From the NCBI RefSeq assembly GCF_023276435.1, contig NZ_JALLPO010000027.1, forward strand, positions 62,857 to 126,856: a stretch of 64,000 bases of DNA, in the 5' to 3' direction. Position numbers and translations under genes: made by a program. Positions 1 to 8,255 of this stretch are shown here, piece after piece. The stretch is from Sphaerisporangium perillae (GTDB taxonomy: Bacteria; Actinomycetota; Actinomycetes; Streptosporangiales; Streptosporangiaceae). The notes beneath the pieces are model-generated. The model ran no database searches and was not told the DNA's origin. It worked only from the letters and a program-made list of their open reading frames with translations. Numbering within the stretch: the stretch's first letter is position 1; every line of letters begins with the position of its first letter.

Positions 1-98
1 ACGTCGCCACCCCGCGCGCTTCCCCGCCGCCCGCGCCGGCGCCCCGCCGCACCCCTGACCCCGGCCCCACCATGCCCCTGCGCCCCCCAGGAGACCCC

Positions 99-1445
99 AT
101 GAGCACCTCCGTCGTCGCCGAAGATCCCCCGCAGGCGCGCAAGCGCGAGCAACGGGGCTGGTACTGGTACGACTTCGCCAACTCGGGCTTCCAGTCGACG
201 GTGATCACGGTCTTCCTCGGCCCGTACCTGACGACGCTCGCCGAGAACGCCGCGGGCGGGACGGGCGGGTTCGTCGGCTTCCTCGGCTTCGACTTCCGGC
301 CCTCGGCCTACTTCCCGGCCATCGTGTCGATCTCGGTGGTCCTGCAGATCCTGATCATGCCGGTCGCCGGAGCCCTGGCCGACCACACCGGCCGCAAGAA
401 GGAACTGCTCGCCCTGTTCGCCTACCTCGGCGCGGCGGCGACGCTCGGCTTCTACTTCGTCTCCGGCGGCGCCTACGCGCTGGGCGGGGTCCTGTTCATC
501 GTCGCGAACGTGGCCTTCGGCGCCGCAATGGTCGTCTACAACTCGTTCCTGCCCCAGATCGCCGCGCCGGACGAGCGGGACGCCGTCTCCTCGCGCGGCT
601 GGGGGTTCGGCTACCTCGGCGGCTTCGTGTTGCTCGCCGTGAACCTCTACCTCTACCAGAGCAGCGGCATCGACGAGGGCATGGCCGTGCGCATCAGCCT
701 CGCCTCCGCCGGCCTGTGGTGGGCCGTGTTCACGGTGATACCCCTGCTGCGCCTGCGCAACCGGCTCCCCGCCACCCCCGAGGCCACGACCCGGCAGGCC
801 GTCGGCGGCAGCTTCCGGCAGCTCGGCCGGACCATCGCCGGGCTGCGCCGCTACCCGCGCAGCCTGCTGTTCCTGCTGGCCTACCTGATCTACAACGACG
901 GCGTGCAGACGGTGATCTCCTTCTCGGCGACCTACGCCGACAAGGAGCTCGGCCTGGGCAAGGAAGTGCAGATCACCGCGATCCTCATGGTGCAGTTCGT
1001 CGCCTTCGGCGGCGCCCTGCTGCTCGGCTGGCTCGCGTCGCGCCTCGGCACCAAGCGCACGGTCCTGACCAGCCTCGTGCTGTGGACGGCCGTGGTGGCC
1101 GTGGCCTACTTCCTGGAGAAGGGCGCCGAGGTGCAGTTCTACGCGATCGCCTTCCTGATCGCGATCGTGCTCGGCGGCACGCAGGCCCTCTCGCGGTCGC
1201 TCTACTCGCTGGTGATCCCCGCGGGCAGGGAGGCGGAGTACTTCAGCCTGTTCGAGATCAGCGACAAGGGCTCGGCACTGCTCGGCTCCTTCACTCTGGC
1301 CCTCGCCCTCCAGCTCACCGACAGCTACCGCTTGGCCATCCTGTCCCTGGTGATCTTCTTCGTGGCCGGGTTCGTGCTGCTCGCCCTGGTCAACCTGCCA
1401 AGGGCCATCAGAGAGGCGGGAAACGAGGTCCCCGCGCGCATCTAG
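99..1445 (+). CDS. MFS permease, UMF1/Atg22-like family
   Basis: A 448-residue integral membrane protein of the major facilitator superfamily, probably exporting or importing a small solute whose identity cannot be read from sequence. About twelve hydrophobic segments are visible. The N-terminal WYWYDFANSGFQS stretch is characteristic of the UMF1/Atg22-like branch, and the cytoplasmic loop ADHTGRKK after the second segments is an MFS motif-A variant. An ATG at 72 also lies in frame, but AGGAG at 89-93 sits five bases before the ATG at 99, so I prefer 99. It stands alone, followed by about 170 bases and then rbpA in the same direction. Family assignment is solid; substrate is unknown. Confidence 0.85.
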   Translation: MSTSVVAEDPPQARKREQRGWYWYDFANSGFQSTVITVFLGPYLTTLAENAAGGTGGFVGFLGFDFRPSAYFPAIVSISVVLQILIMPVAGALADHTGRKKELLALFAYLGAAATLGFYFVSGGAYALGGVLFIVANVAFGAAMVVYNSFLPQIAAPDERDAVSSRGWGFGYLGGFVLLAVNLYLYQSSGIDEGMAVRISLASAGLWWAVFTVIPLLRLRNRLPATPEATTRQAVGGSFRQLGRTIAGLRRYPRSLLFLLAYLIYNDGVQTVISFSATYADKELGLGKEVQITAILMVQFVAFGGALLLGWLASRLGTKRTVLTSLVLWTAVVAVAYFLEKGAEVQFYAIAFLIAIVLGGTQALSRSLYSLVIPAGREAEYFSLFEISDKGSALLGSFTLALALQLTDSYRLAILSLVIFFVAGFVLLALVNLPRAIREAGNEVPARI

Positions 1446-1614
1446 CCGGGGCTCCCCCGGCCGGGACGCCGGGAAGATCGGCTACGGGAACCGAGGGCCG
1501 GAGGCGAAAAGCGCGATTGGATCACCCTCAGGGTGGGAATCCATCCACGGTATCAAGCGTTGTAAGCCGTGGAGACCCACCCCTCACGATGGGGCCCTCA
1601 GGAGGCATTAGAAC

Positions 1615-1959
1615 ATGGGCGAGCGTGCACTTCGCGGTACCCGGCTCGGAGCCACCAGCTACGAGAACGACCGCAACACCGATCTGGCCCCGCGCCAGGA
1701 GGTGCCTTACACCTGCCCGAAGGGCCATCGCTTCGACGTGCCCCTTGCCGCGGAGGCGGAGATCCCGGCGACGTGGGAGTGTCGCAGTTGCGGCGCCACC
1801 GCTCTAAGGGTAGACGCCGAACAGCCTCAGCAGAAGAAGGCCAAGCCGCCGCGCACCCACTGGGACATGCTACTGGAGCGCCGCACGATCGAGGACCTCG
1901 AAGAGGTGCTGAACGAGCGTCTGGCGATCCTTCGGGCACAGCGGCGCAAGAGCGCCTGA
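1615..1959 (+). CDS. rbpA: RNA polymerase-binding protein RbpA
   Basis: A 114-residue RbpA, the actinobacterial transcription activator that binds RNA polymerase and the group 1/2 sigma factors and stabilises the open complex. The core zinc-ribbon-like domain shows C34, H38, C56 and C59, followed by a basic linker (QQKKAKPPR) and the C-terminal sigma-interaction domain THWDMLLERRTIEDLEEVLNERL. Length matches the family. The start is supported by AGGAGG at 1600-1605, nine bases upstream of ATG. A strong terminator hairpin follows at 1971-2010. In Mycobacterium tuberculosis rbpA (Rv2050) also lies beside the lnt/ppm1 gene, so the neighbourhood is conserved. Confidence 0.95.
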   Translation: MGERALRGTRLGATSYENDRNTDLAPRQEVPYTCPKGHRFDVPLAAEAEIPATWECRSCGATALRVDAEQPQQKKAKPPRTHWDMLLERRTIEDLEEVLNERLAILRAQRRKSA

Positions 1960-1970
1960 CCCTGTCCACC

Positions 1971-2010
1971 GGTGCCTCCAGGCCCCCTCAGGGGTGGCCT
2001 CGGAGGCACC
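1971..2010. terminator. Terminator hairpin between rbpA and fxsA
   Basis: GGTGCCTCC at 1971-1979 pairs with GGAGGCACC at 2002-2010, and an inner GGCC/GGCC and CCCCT/AGGGG continue the stem. It is followed on the plus strand by CTCTTTT. It lies between the convergent rbpA and fxsA genes and could serve both. Confidence 0.8.
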
Positions 2011-2065
2011 GCTCTTTTGTGCGTGCCCCTCTATCGGTCCGCGTCGCCCTAGCGGCCCAGGGCCT

Positions 2066-2593
2066 TTACCGGCCCAGGGCCTCCGTGCCCGGCCCCGCGT
2101 CGCGCGGAGGGACGTCGTCGTCGATGACCTGACCGCTGACCACCCGTGAGCCGTCCTGGCTCGGGCGCGGCCCGCCGGGCCCCCCGCCGGAGAACATCAC
2201 CCCGAACGGCGACACGGCGGCCATGGCCCGTACGCGGCGGCCGAGGAACCAGCTCAGGCCGCGCCGCGCGATGGGCCGGCTGAACGGCAGGATCATGAAG
2301 AACCCCGCGATGTCGGTCAGGAAGCCGGGGGTGAGCAGCAGCGTGCCGCCCGCGACGATCAGGGCGCCGTCGGCGAGCTCCCGGTCGGGCATGCGGCCCG
2401 ACTCCAGGGCCTGCCGCAGCGCCCGCCACGCGCGCCGCCCCTCCCGCCGCACGAGCCAGGCCCCGAGCAGGCTGTCCAGGATGAGCAGGCCGACGGTCTG
2501 CCAGCCGCCGATCACCTGGCCGATCTGGATGAGCACCCAGATCTCCAGCACCGGCACGACCAGGAAAGCTATGAACATGAGCACGCGCAGCAT
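2066..2593 (-). CDS. fxsA: FxsA family membrane protein
   Basis: A 175-residue FxsA-family protein. In E. coli FxsA is an inner-membrane protein whose overproduction relieves phage T7 exclusion by the F plasmid; its normal role is unclear. The N-terminus (MLRVLMFIAFLVVPVLEIWVL) is a membrane segment, followed by the LLILDSLLGAWLVRREGRRAWR block and the G-G-LLLTPGFLTDIAGF motif typical of the family, then a third hydrophobic stretch. The last 50 residues are a charged, Gly/Pro-rich tail of low complexity. It is downstream of ppm1 in the same direction (64-base gap) and converges with rbpA. Family call is firm. Confidence 0.9.
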   Translation of the reverse strand: MLRVLMFIAFLVVPVLEIWVLIQIGQVIGGWQTVGLLILDSLLGAWLVRREGRRAWRALRQALESGRMPDRELADGALIVAGGTLLLTPGFLTDIAGFFMILPFSRPIARRGLSWFLGRRVRAMAAVSPFGVMFSGGGPGGPRPSQDGSRVVSGQVIDDDVPPRDAGPGTEALGR

Positions 2594-2656
2594 GGCTTCA
2601 CCACCTCGCGACCTACAACGCCTGGACCCCCGCCGATGGTTCCCGCGGGACGGAGC

Positions 2657-3400
2657 TCAGCGGGCCCTCCTGAGGCGGCGCGGCAATCCGGTGATCCCCC
2701 AGAGGGTGACCCGCCACAGCGCCTCGACGAAGACGGCCCGGCTCATCTTGCTCGCCCCCACCGTCCGCTCGACGAACGTGATCGGCACCTCGGTGACCCG
2801 CAGGCCCTGCCGCACGGTGCGCAGCGTCAGGTCGACCTGGAAGCAGTAGCCCTGGGACTGCACCTCGTCCAGGACGATCTTCCCCAGCGCCGAGGCGCGG
2901 TAGGCCCGGAAGCCCGCGGTGGCGTCGCGCACCGGCACCCCGAGCATGATGCGCACGTAGGTGTTGGCGCCCCGCGACAGGGCCTTGCGGGAGGCCGGCC
3001 AGTTGACCAGCTCGCCTCCCGGGACGTAGCGCGACCCGATGACCAGGTCGGCGCCCTCCGCCAGGGCCTTCAGCAGCAGGGGCAGCTCCTCGGGCTGGTG
3101 CGAGCCGTCGGCGTCCATCTCGACCAGCACGTCGTACCCCTCGGCCAGGCCCCAGTGGAACCCGGCGAAGTAGGCGGCGCCGAGCCCTTGCTTGCCCGGG
3201 CGGTGCAGCACGTGGACGTGCTGATCTCCGGCGGCGAGCTCGTCGGCCACCTCACCGGTGCCGTCCGGGCTGTTGTCGTCGGCGATCAGCAGGTGGGCGT
3301 CCGGCACCGCCGCGCGTACCCGTCCCACGATCACCGGCAGGTTCTCGCGCTCGTTGTACGTCGGAACGATGACGAGTACCCGCCCGAGGATCCGCTCCAT
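2657..3400 (-). CDS. ppm1: Polyprenol monophosphomannose synthase (Ppm1/DPM-like GT2)
   Basis: A 247-residue GT2 glycosyltransferase that transfers mannose from GDP-mannose to a polyprenyl phosphate at the inner face of the membrane, giving the donor for lipoglycan and protein O-mannosylation. The fold markers are [12 protein letters not shown] at residues 8-19, [14 protein letters not shown], the metal-binding [13 protein letters not shown] and the IGSRY strand. It has no C-terminal membrane domain. The ATG shares one base with the stop of lnt (TGATG at 3398-3402), so the two are translationally coupled. In mycobacteria the two activities are fused in one polypeptide (Rv2051c); here they are separate, as in Streptomyces. 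Confidence 0.92.
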   Translation of the reverse strand: MERILGRVLVIVPTYNERENLPVIVGRVRAAVPDAHLLIADDNSPDGTGEVADELAAGDQHVHVLHRPGKQGLGAAYFAGFHWGLAEGYDVLVEMDADGSHQPEELPLLLKALAEGADLVIGSRYVPGGELVNWPASRKALSRGANTYVRIMLGVPVRDATAGFRAYRASALGKIVLDEVQSQGYCFQVDLTLRTVRQGLRVTEVPITFVERTVGASKMSRAVFVEALWRVTLWGITGLPRRLRRAR

Positions 3401-4992
3401 CACCCGTCCTCTTCTTCGGATTTGTCGTGTTGTGCCGCCGTGCGCCGCCGGGGAAGGGCACCGGCCAGCGCACCGGCCGCGACGAGCAGCAGTGCCCACT
3501 CGGGCGCGGCCCCGATCCGTGTCGCGATCGTCTTCTTCGTGCGGACCGGGACGCTCACCACGGCCATGTCCGCGACCCGTTCGGCCGTCCGCCACCGCAC
3601 CCGGCCATCGGGGTCGACATAGGCGGAGATGCCGGTCGTGGCGGCCGTGATCACCGCCCGGTTGTGCTCTACGGCCCGCAGTCGCGACATGGCGAGCTGC
3701 TGCGGCGGCAGGTTGGTCAGGGCGTAGGTGGCGTTGTTGGTCTGCACGACGAGCGGCGTCGCCCCCGTGCGCACCGTGCTCCGCACGACGCCGTCGAAGG
3801 CGACCTCGTAGCACTCGACCGCGCCCACCGTCACCGGGCCCATCTTCAGGTCACCGTCGCGGTCGCCGGCCAGCGACTGCAGGCCGACGAGCTCGACCCG
3901 CGCGATGAACTTCGCGAGAAGGTCCTTGAAGGGGACGAACTCGCCGAACGGCACCAGTTTGCGCTTGTCATAGTAGGCGCCCGGGCCGGTGGACGGGTCC
4001 CACACGATGCCGCGCGTGTACCTGTGCTGCCCGTCCGGCGTGCGCACCACGGCCCCGACGAGCACCGGCACCCCGATGTCGCGCACGGCCCCGTCGATGA
4101 TCTCGCGCGCGTAGGTGCTGCGGTAGGGGTCGATGTCGGTGGAGTTCTCCGGCCACACCACGATGTCCGGCTTTTCGACCTTCCCCTGCCGGACGGCCAG
4201 CGCCAGGTCGTGGGTCTTGCCGGCGTGGTTGCGCAGCACGACGGCGGGTTCGTCGCCGAGGAAACCCATGCCGGTGCCCGGGACGTCGCCCTGGATCACC
4301 CCGACCCGCACCGTCCTGGCCGCCTCGGCTCCCGGCCTCGGGACGACGTAGGCGAGCAGGGGCACCGCCAGCGCCCCGGCCACCAGCAACGTCGCCTGCC
4401 TGGTCCACCGGCGCGGCGCGAGCCGTACCGCGAGCATCGCCAGCAGGGCGCCGCAGAGCACGACCGCGAAGGACACCAGCGGAGCGCCGCCGAGCGCCGC
4501 GTACGGCGTGAACACCGACCCGCCCTGGCTGAACGCCACCCGCACCCACGGGAACCCGCCGAGCGGGAAGACCCCCCGGGCCCACTCCTGCGCCACCCAC
4601 AGGGCCGCCACCCACAGCGGCCAGCCCCGCAGCCGGGTCACCAGCGCCACCCCCGCGGACGTAGCGGCGAAGAACAGGCTCTCCACGGCGACCAGGAGCA
4701 CCCACGCGTCGTCACCGATCGGGCGCACCCAGGACAGCGCGGGCAGCAGGAAGGCGGCGCCGCCCAGGTATCCGAGCCAGGCGGCCCTGCGGACGCCCGT
4801 CCCGTACGCCGCGAGCGTGAGCAGCGCCACACCCGGCGGTGCCAGGAACCACAGGTCGATCGGGGGGAAGGCCAGGAAGAGCAGCACCCCTCCGATCAGG
4901 CCGGCGGCGAGCCGCCAGAGGGCACGCGAAGGGGACAGGACGCCGGAAACGGCCGGCGTCCGCTCGATGTCCTGCACTGTCGGCTGGGCCAC
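3400..4992 (-). CDS. lnt: Apolipoprotein N-acyltransferase
   Basis: About 530 residues. Lnt adds the third acyl chain to the N-terminal cysteine of lipoproteins. An N-terminal membrane domain of several hydrophobic helices (first about residues 20-60) is followed by a nitrilase-fold domain with [27 protein letters not shown] (candidate catalytic lysine) and [11 protein letters not shown] (candidate catalytic cysteine). The start is uncertain: I chose GTG at 4992, which has GAGGAG about eleven bases upstream and gives a family-typical length. An in-frame ATG at 5097 would add 35 residues of Arg/Pro-rich sequence. It overlaps ppm1 by one base. Confidence 0.88.
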   Translation of the reverse strand: MAQPTVQDIERTPAVSGVLSPSRALWRLAAGLIGGVLLFLAFPPIDLWFLAPPGVALLTLAAYGTGVRRAAWLGYLGGAAFLLPALSWVRPIGDDAWVLLVAVESLFFAATSAGVALVTRLRGWPLWVAALWVAQEWARGVFPLGGFPWVRVAFSQGGSVFTPYAALGGAPLVSFAVVLCGALLAMLAVRLAPRRWTRQATLLVAGALAVPLLAYVVPRPGAEAARTVRVGVIQGDVPGTGMGFLGDEPAVVLRNHAGKTHDLALAVRQGKVEKPDIVVWPENSTDIDPYRSTYAREIIDGAVRDIGVPVLVGAVVRTPDGQHRYTRGIVWDPSTGPGAYYDKRKLVPFGEFVPFKDLLAKFIARVELVGLQSLAGDRDGDLKMGPVTVGAVECYEVAFDGVVRSTVRTGATPLVVQTNNATYALTNLPPQQLAMSRLRAVEHNRAVITAATTGISAYVDPDGRVRWRTAERVADMAVVSVPVRTKKTIATRIGAAPEWALLLVAAGALAGALPRRRTAAQHDKSEEEDG

Positions 4993-5517
4993 AGGGTCGG
5001 GGTCTCCTCGGCGGGTCCTTCGGTAACCACCGAACGCTACCGCTCGGCGGACCCCGCTCCAACCGCCGGGCAGGCGCGGCGGTGAACGATCACGCATGGT
5101 GATCCCTGGGTCTCCCGCTGCTTCCACGGGAACCCAGGAACCACACTGCGGCTCTGGCACGAGACGGGAAGAGGGCCTGGACAAACCCTTCGGACCGGAC
5201 CCGTCCCGTCGGCGGCGAGCGCGGAGTTCCGTTGTCTACTGGGTGTCCAGGCCCCTCCCGGGTCCAACCCCCCATCCGGCTGGGGTGCCCCGACTCGACG
5301 GAACGCCAGCGCTGCGCCTGGCTGAGCAGACGGAGTCGTGCTCCGTCATGACGCAGAATCCGACGATGTCTGAAGACGGCCAACCGGTAGTCCCGTGCTG
5401 GACTGTCCAGCAAACTACCGACCTCAGCTCAGATGTCAACCGTGTCCCGATCAGCGGAAACACCAAGTTTTCGCAGCTAGGACAGGAGACGTGAGTGCTG
5501 TCAATGCCGTCATTCGG
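4993..5517. other. 525-base gap between lnt and helD; possible small ORF
   Basis: No clear gene. The lnt-proximal part should hold the lnt promoter on the minus strand. On the plus strand a 48-codon reading frame, 5348-5494 (begins MTQNPTMSEDGQ), starts immediately after a perfect stem-loop: GACGGAG at 5329-5335 and CTCCGTC at 5341-5347, loop TCGTG. It ends with TGA at an AGGAGACGTG that could start another short frame running antisense into helD. Base composition is lower in GC than the flanking genes. I cannot tell whether this is expressed, is a remnant, or is just the 3' untranslated region of helD. Confidence 0.3.
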
Positions 5518-7896
5518 TCAGGGCGCCTGCGCGTCTTCGCAGCGGGAGAGGACGGGGGGCAGGTCGCCGGTATGCAGGATGCCAAGCCGGCGGGTGGCAC
5601 GGGTCAGAGCGACGTAAAGATCGCTTGGGCCCCGGGCGGACTCGGTCAGGATCTCGGCCGGTTCCACGATGAGCACGGCGTCGAACTCCAGGCCCTTGGC
5701 CTCGGCCACGGTCAGCACGGCCGCCGGGGCCTCCAGCGCGCCGGCCACCGGCCCGGCCACCGCCCCCGGGACCGAGGAGGTGACGATCCGGCCGATCTCG
5801 TCCGCGCGCGTGGCCGGGACGATGACGACGAGCCGCCCGCCCTCCACGATCTCGCCGCCGACGATCGGGCCGATGTCGCGCGTGTCGCGCACCTTCCTCG
5901 CCCAGGGCCGCACCCCGGTCTCCCGCACCGATTCGGGCGCCTTGAGATCGGGGCCGATCAGCTTGAGCACGTCGGCGGCGACGGCCATCAGCTCGACGGG
6001 CGTGCGGTAGTTGACGGTCAGCGTCTCCTCGCGCCAGCGCCCGCGGGCGTAGGGGTCGAGCACCTGCCCCCAGGAGGCGGTGCCGGCGGCCGACCCGGTC
6101 TGGGCGATGTCCCCGACGATGGTCATCGAACGGGTGGGGATGCGGCGCATCAGCATCCGCCAGGCCATGGCCGACAGCTCCTGCGCCTCGTCGACGATGA
6201 TGTGCCCGTAGGCCCAGGTGCGGTCGCCCGCCGCGCGCTCCGCGGTCGTCAGGTACTCGTCCTGGCCCCGGTGCCTGGCGGCGAGCCGCTCGGCGTCCAT
6301 GATGTCGGACATCCCGGTCAGCTCGAGGACCTCGCGGGCGTAGGCCAGCTCGGCGTCGCGTTCCTCCTGTTCGGTGCGCCGGGCGGCGGCGAGCTCCTCC
6401 TCGGCCTGGAGGGCGGCGGCGCGCAGCACCCGGGCGTCGATGTCGCCGAGCAGATCGGCGGCCTCGTCCAGCAGCGGCACGTCGGCCTCGGTCCAGTGCG
6501 CGCCGCCGCGCGGGACCTCGCGGTACAGCGCGTCCTGCTCGGCGGCGGCGAGCCCGGCGTAGGCCATCCGCTCGCGCGAGCCGAACAGCCCGATGAGGAG
6601 CTGCTGGGGGGTGAGGTAGGGCCACAGCCGGTTGAGCGCGGTCTTGACGGCGGGCTCGGTGCGCAGGTCCTCGCGCAGGTCGGCGAGGTCGGACTCGTCC
6701 AGCATGCCCCGGCCGAGCGCCTTGGCGGCCTGCCTGGCGAGCACGTTGAGGATGTGCCGGACGAAGACCGCCCTGGCCTCGTTGTGCGGGCGGCGGCTGC
6801 GCATGGCGCGGCTCTTGGCCGCCTCGCAGGTGCGCTGGTCCAGCCGGAGGGTGTAGTTGCCGAGGTCGATGTCGATCGGCTGCCGCGGCACCCGCTGCCG
6901 GTCGCGCAGCGCCCGCGCCAGCACCTCGGCCATGCGGATGGACCCCTTGATCGCGGCGGCCTCCGCCGGCTCGCGCGCGGTGCCGGTGACCCCGGGGTAC
7001 ATCTCGCCGACGGTGGACAGCAGAACGTCGGTCTCCCCCAGCGAGGGCAGCACCTGCTCGATGTAGCGCAGGAAGGTGAGGTTCGGGCCGATGATCAGCA
7101 CGCCCCGGCGGGCCAGCCGCTCGCGGTGGGTGTAGAGGAGGTAGGCGGCGCGGTGCAGCGCCACCACGGTCTTGCCGGTGCCCGGCCCGCCCTGGACGAC
7201 CAGGATGCCGTTGAGGTCGCTGCGGATGACGCGATCCTGCTCGGCCTGAATGGTGGCGACGATGTCGCGCATGCGCCCGGTGCGCTTCTCACCCAGCGCG
7301 GCGAGCAGGGCGGCCTCGCCGTTCAGGGTGGCCCGGTCGGCCTCGCTCAGCCGGTCCAGGTCGAGCAGGTCGTCGTCGACGCCGATGACGCGCCGGCCCT
7401 TGGTCTGCAGGTGGCGCCTCCGGGTCACCCCCATGGGCGCGGCGGGGGTGGCGCGGTAGAACGGCTGGGCGACGGGGGCGCGCCAGTCGATGAGCAGCCG
7501 GGCCTGGTCGTCGTCGGAAAGGCCAAGCCGGCCGATATAGAGGGGCCTCTCTTCCGCCAGGTCCAGGCGCCCGAAGCACAGGCCGTTCTCGACGGCCCAG
7601 AGCCGCGCGAGCCGTTCGGCGTACATCCCGGCGAAGGAGTCGCGCTCGGAGCGGTTCTGGTGGGTGCCGCCACCGCCCTGCGCGAGCACGCCGTCGAGCT
7701 GCTTCCGCGTGCGCTCGCGCAGCACGTCGAGCCGTTCGTACAGTCCGGTGACGTACTCCTGCTCCTTGGCGAGCTCGATTTGACGGGTAGCCCCTGCTTC
7801 ATTATTATTGGTAGTAATGTGAAACTCCGGGCCTTTGTGCACTTTATGGTGAATATGAGGACAAGGGCTCAGAATAGCAGACCGTTCACGGATCAC
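5518..7896 (-). CDS. helD: HelD/HelR-type RNA polymerase-remodelling helicase
   Basis: A superfamily 1 UvrD-like ATPase of about 790 residues. HelD proteins bind RNA polymerase and use ATP-driven movement to release it from nucleic acid or stalled complexes; actinobacterial HelR members have been linked to rifamycin tolerance. The N-terminal helical arm (ELAKEQEYVTGLYERLDVLRERTRKQLD) should enter the secondary channel. Walker A is GGPGTGKT near residue 236, Walker B/DEAQ is IIVDEAQELS near 565, and motif VI-like LYVALTRATRRLGI is near the C-terminus. The start is doubtful: the only upstream option is GTG at 7896, and codons 10-34 are AT-rich and unlike helD sequence. The true start may be a nonstandard codon further in, with the AT-rich part acting as promoter or leader. 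Confidence 0.87.
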   Translation of the reverse strand: MIRERSAILSPCPHIHHKVHKGPEFHITTNNNEAGATRQIELAKEQEYVTGLYERLDVLRERTRKQLDGVLAQGGGGTHQNRSERDSFAGMYAERLARLWAVENGLCFGRLDLAEERPLYIGRLGLSDDDQARLLIDWRAPVAQPFYRATPAAPMGVTRRRHLQTKGRRVIGVDDDLLDLDRLSEADRATLNGEAALLAALGEKRTGRMRDIVATIQAEQDRVIRSDLNGILVVQGGPGTGKTVVALHRAAYLLYTHRERLARRGVLIIGPNLTFLRYIEQVLPSLGETDVLLSTVGEMYPGVTGTAREPAEAAAIKGSIRMAEVLARALRDRQRVPRQPIDIDLGNYTLRLDQRTCEAAKSRAMRSRRPHNEARAVFVRHILNVLARQAAKALGRGMLDESDLADLREDLRTEPAVKTALNRLWPYLTPQQLLIGLFGSRERMAYAGLAAAEQDALYREVPRGGAHWTEADVPLLDEAADLLGDIDARVLRAAALQAEEELAAARRTEQEERDAELAYAREVLELTGMSDIMDAERLAARHRGQDEYLTTAERAAGDRTWAYGHIIVDEAQELSAMAWRMLMRRIPTRSMTIVGDIAQTGSAAGTASWGQVLDPYARGRWREETLTVNYRTPVELMAVAADVLKLIGPDLKAPESVRETGVRPWARKVRDTRDIGPIVGGEIVEGGRLVVIVPATRADEIGRIVTSSVPGAVAGPVAGALEAPAAVLTVAEAKGLEFDAVLIVEPAEILTESARGPSDLYVALTRATRRLGILHTGDLPPVLSRCEDAQAP

Positions 7897-7907
7897 TCCG
7901 TTCCCCG

Positions 7908-7937
7908 CGCCGCCCTCCGAGGCGGCGTTTCGTTTTT
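7908..7937 (+). terminator. GC-rich hairpin plus T-tract at the 5' edge of helD
   Basis: CGCCGCC at 7908-7914 pairs perfectly with GGCGGCG at 7921-7927 around a six-base loop and is followed on the plus strand by TTTCGTTTTT (7928-7937). This is a textbook intrinsic terminator for rightward transcripts, yet no rightward gene ends here because helD is antisense. On the minus strand the same hairpin lies twelve bases before the annotated helD GTG, in its leader. Confidence 0.65.
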
Positions 7938-8231
7938 ACCGGCCACCCATGCACCCCGTCTCCAGTGGAGCTTCCGGCGGGCGCCGGCCCGGCGAGCTTG
8001 ATCCGCAGGCTCACCTGCGGCGTGCCTGGAAGGCGGCCCGGTCCGCTGGTCAAGCGGTGTCGGCCCGTGGAGCTGACGTAAGACATTCCGGGTCCTCTGG
8101 GTGCGGTCGGCCATGAAGCAGGAGACCTCACCCGCGAGGGTGGGACCTCCCCTTCTTGGGAGGGGAAGGAAGTCAAAGACTGGCAGCGCCTCTTGACTCC
8201 ACTCCAGGGTCTGCCTGTACGTTCTGTTCAA
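7938..8231. other. helD/ROK divergent intergenic region
   Basis: About 300 bases with no convincing gene. It should hold the leftward helD promoter and the rightward sugar-operon promoter. CCTCCC at 8146-8151 and GGGAGG at 8158-8163 form a second hairpin that would lie in the helD leader transcript. I looked for the rifamycin-associated element (a GGGGCTTG...CAAGCCCC-type inverted repeat, from memory) and did not see one. Confidence 0.4.
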
Positions 8232-8250
8232 GTTAGGAATCTTTCCTAAC
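8232..8250. promoter_or_regulatory. Palindromic operator of the ROK regulator
   Basis: GTTAGGAATCTTTCCTAAC is an inverted repeat with eight-base arms (GTTAGGAA/TTCCTAAC) and a three-base centre. It ends six bases before the first ATG of the ROK gene. AT-rich palindromes of this form are typical for ROK repressors of sugar operons. Position and symmetry suggest autoregulation and control of the whole operon. Confidence 0.75.
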
Positions 8251-8255
8251 TCTGC

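Noticed and set aside
5395-8001. A long plus-strand frame (868 codons) opposite helD
   Set aside because: It is antisense to a clearly coding helicase with intact motifs and consists of Gly/Arg/His-rich shadow sequence, common in high-GC DNA.
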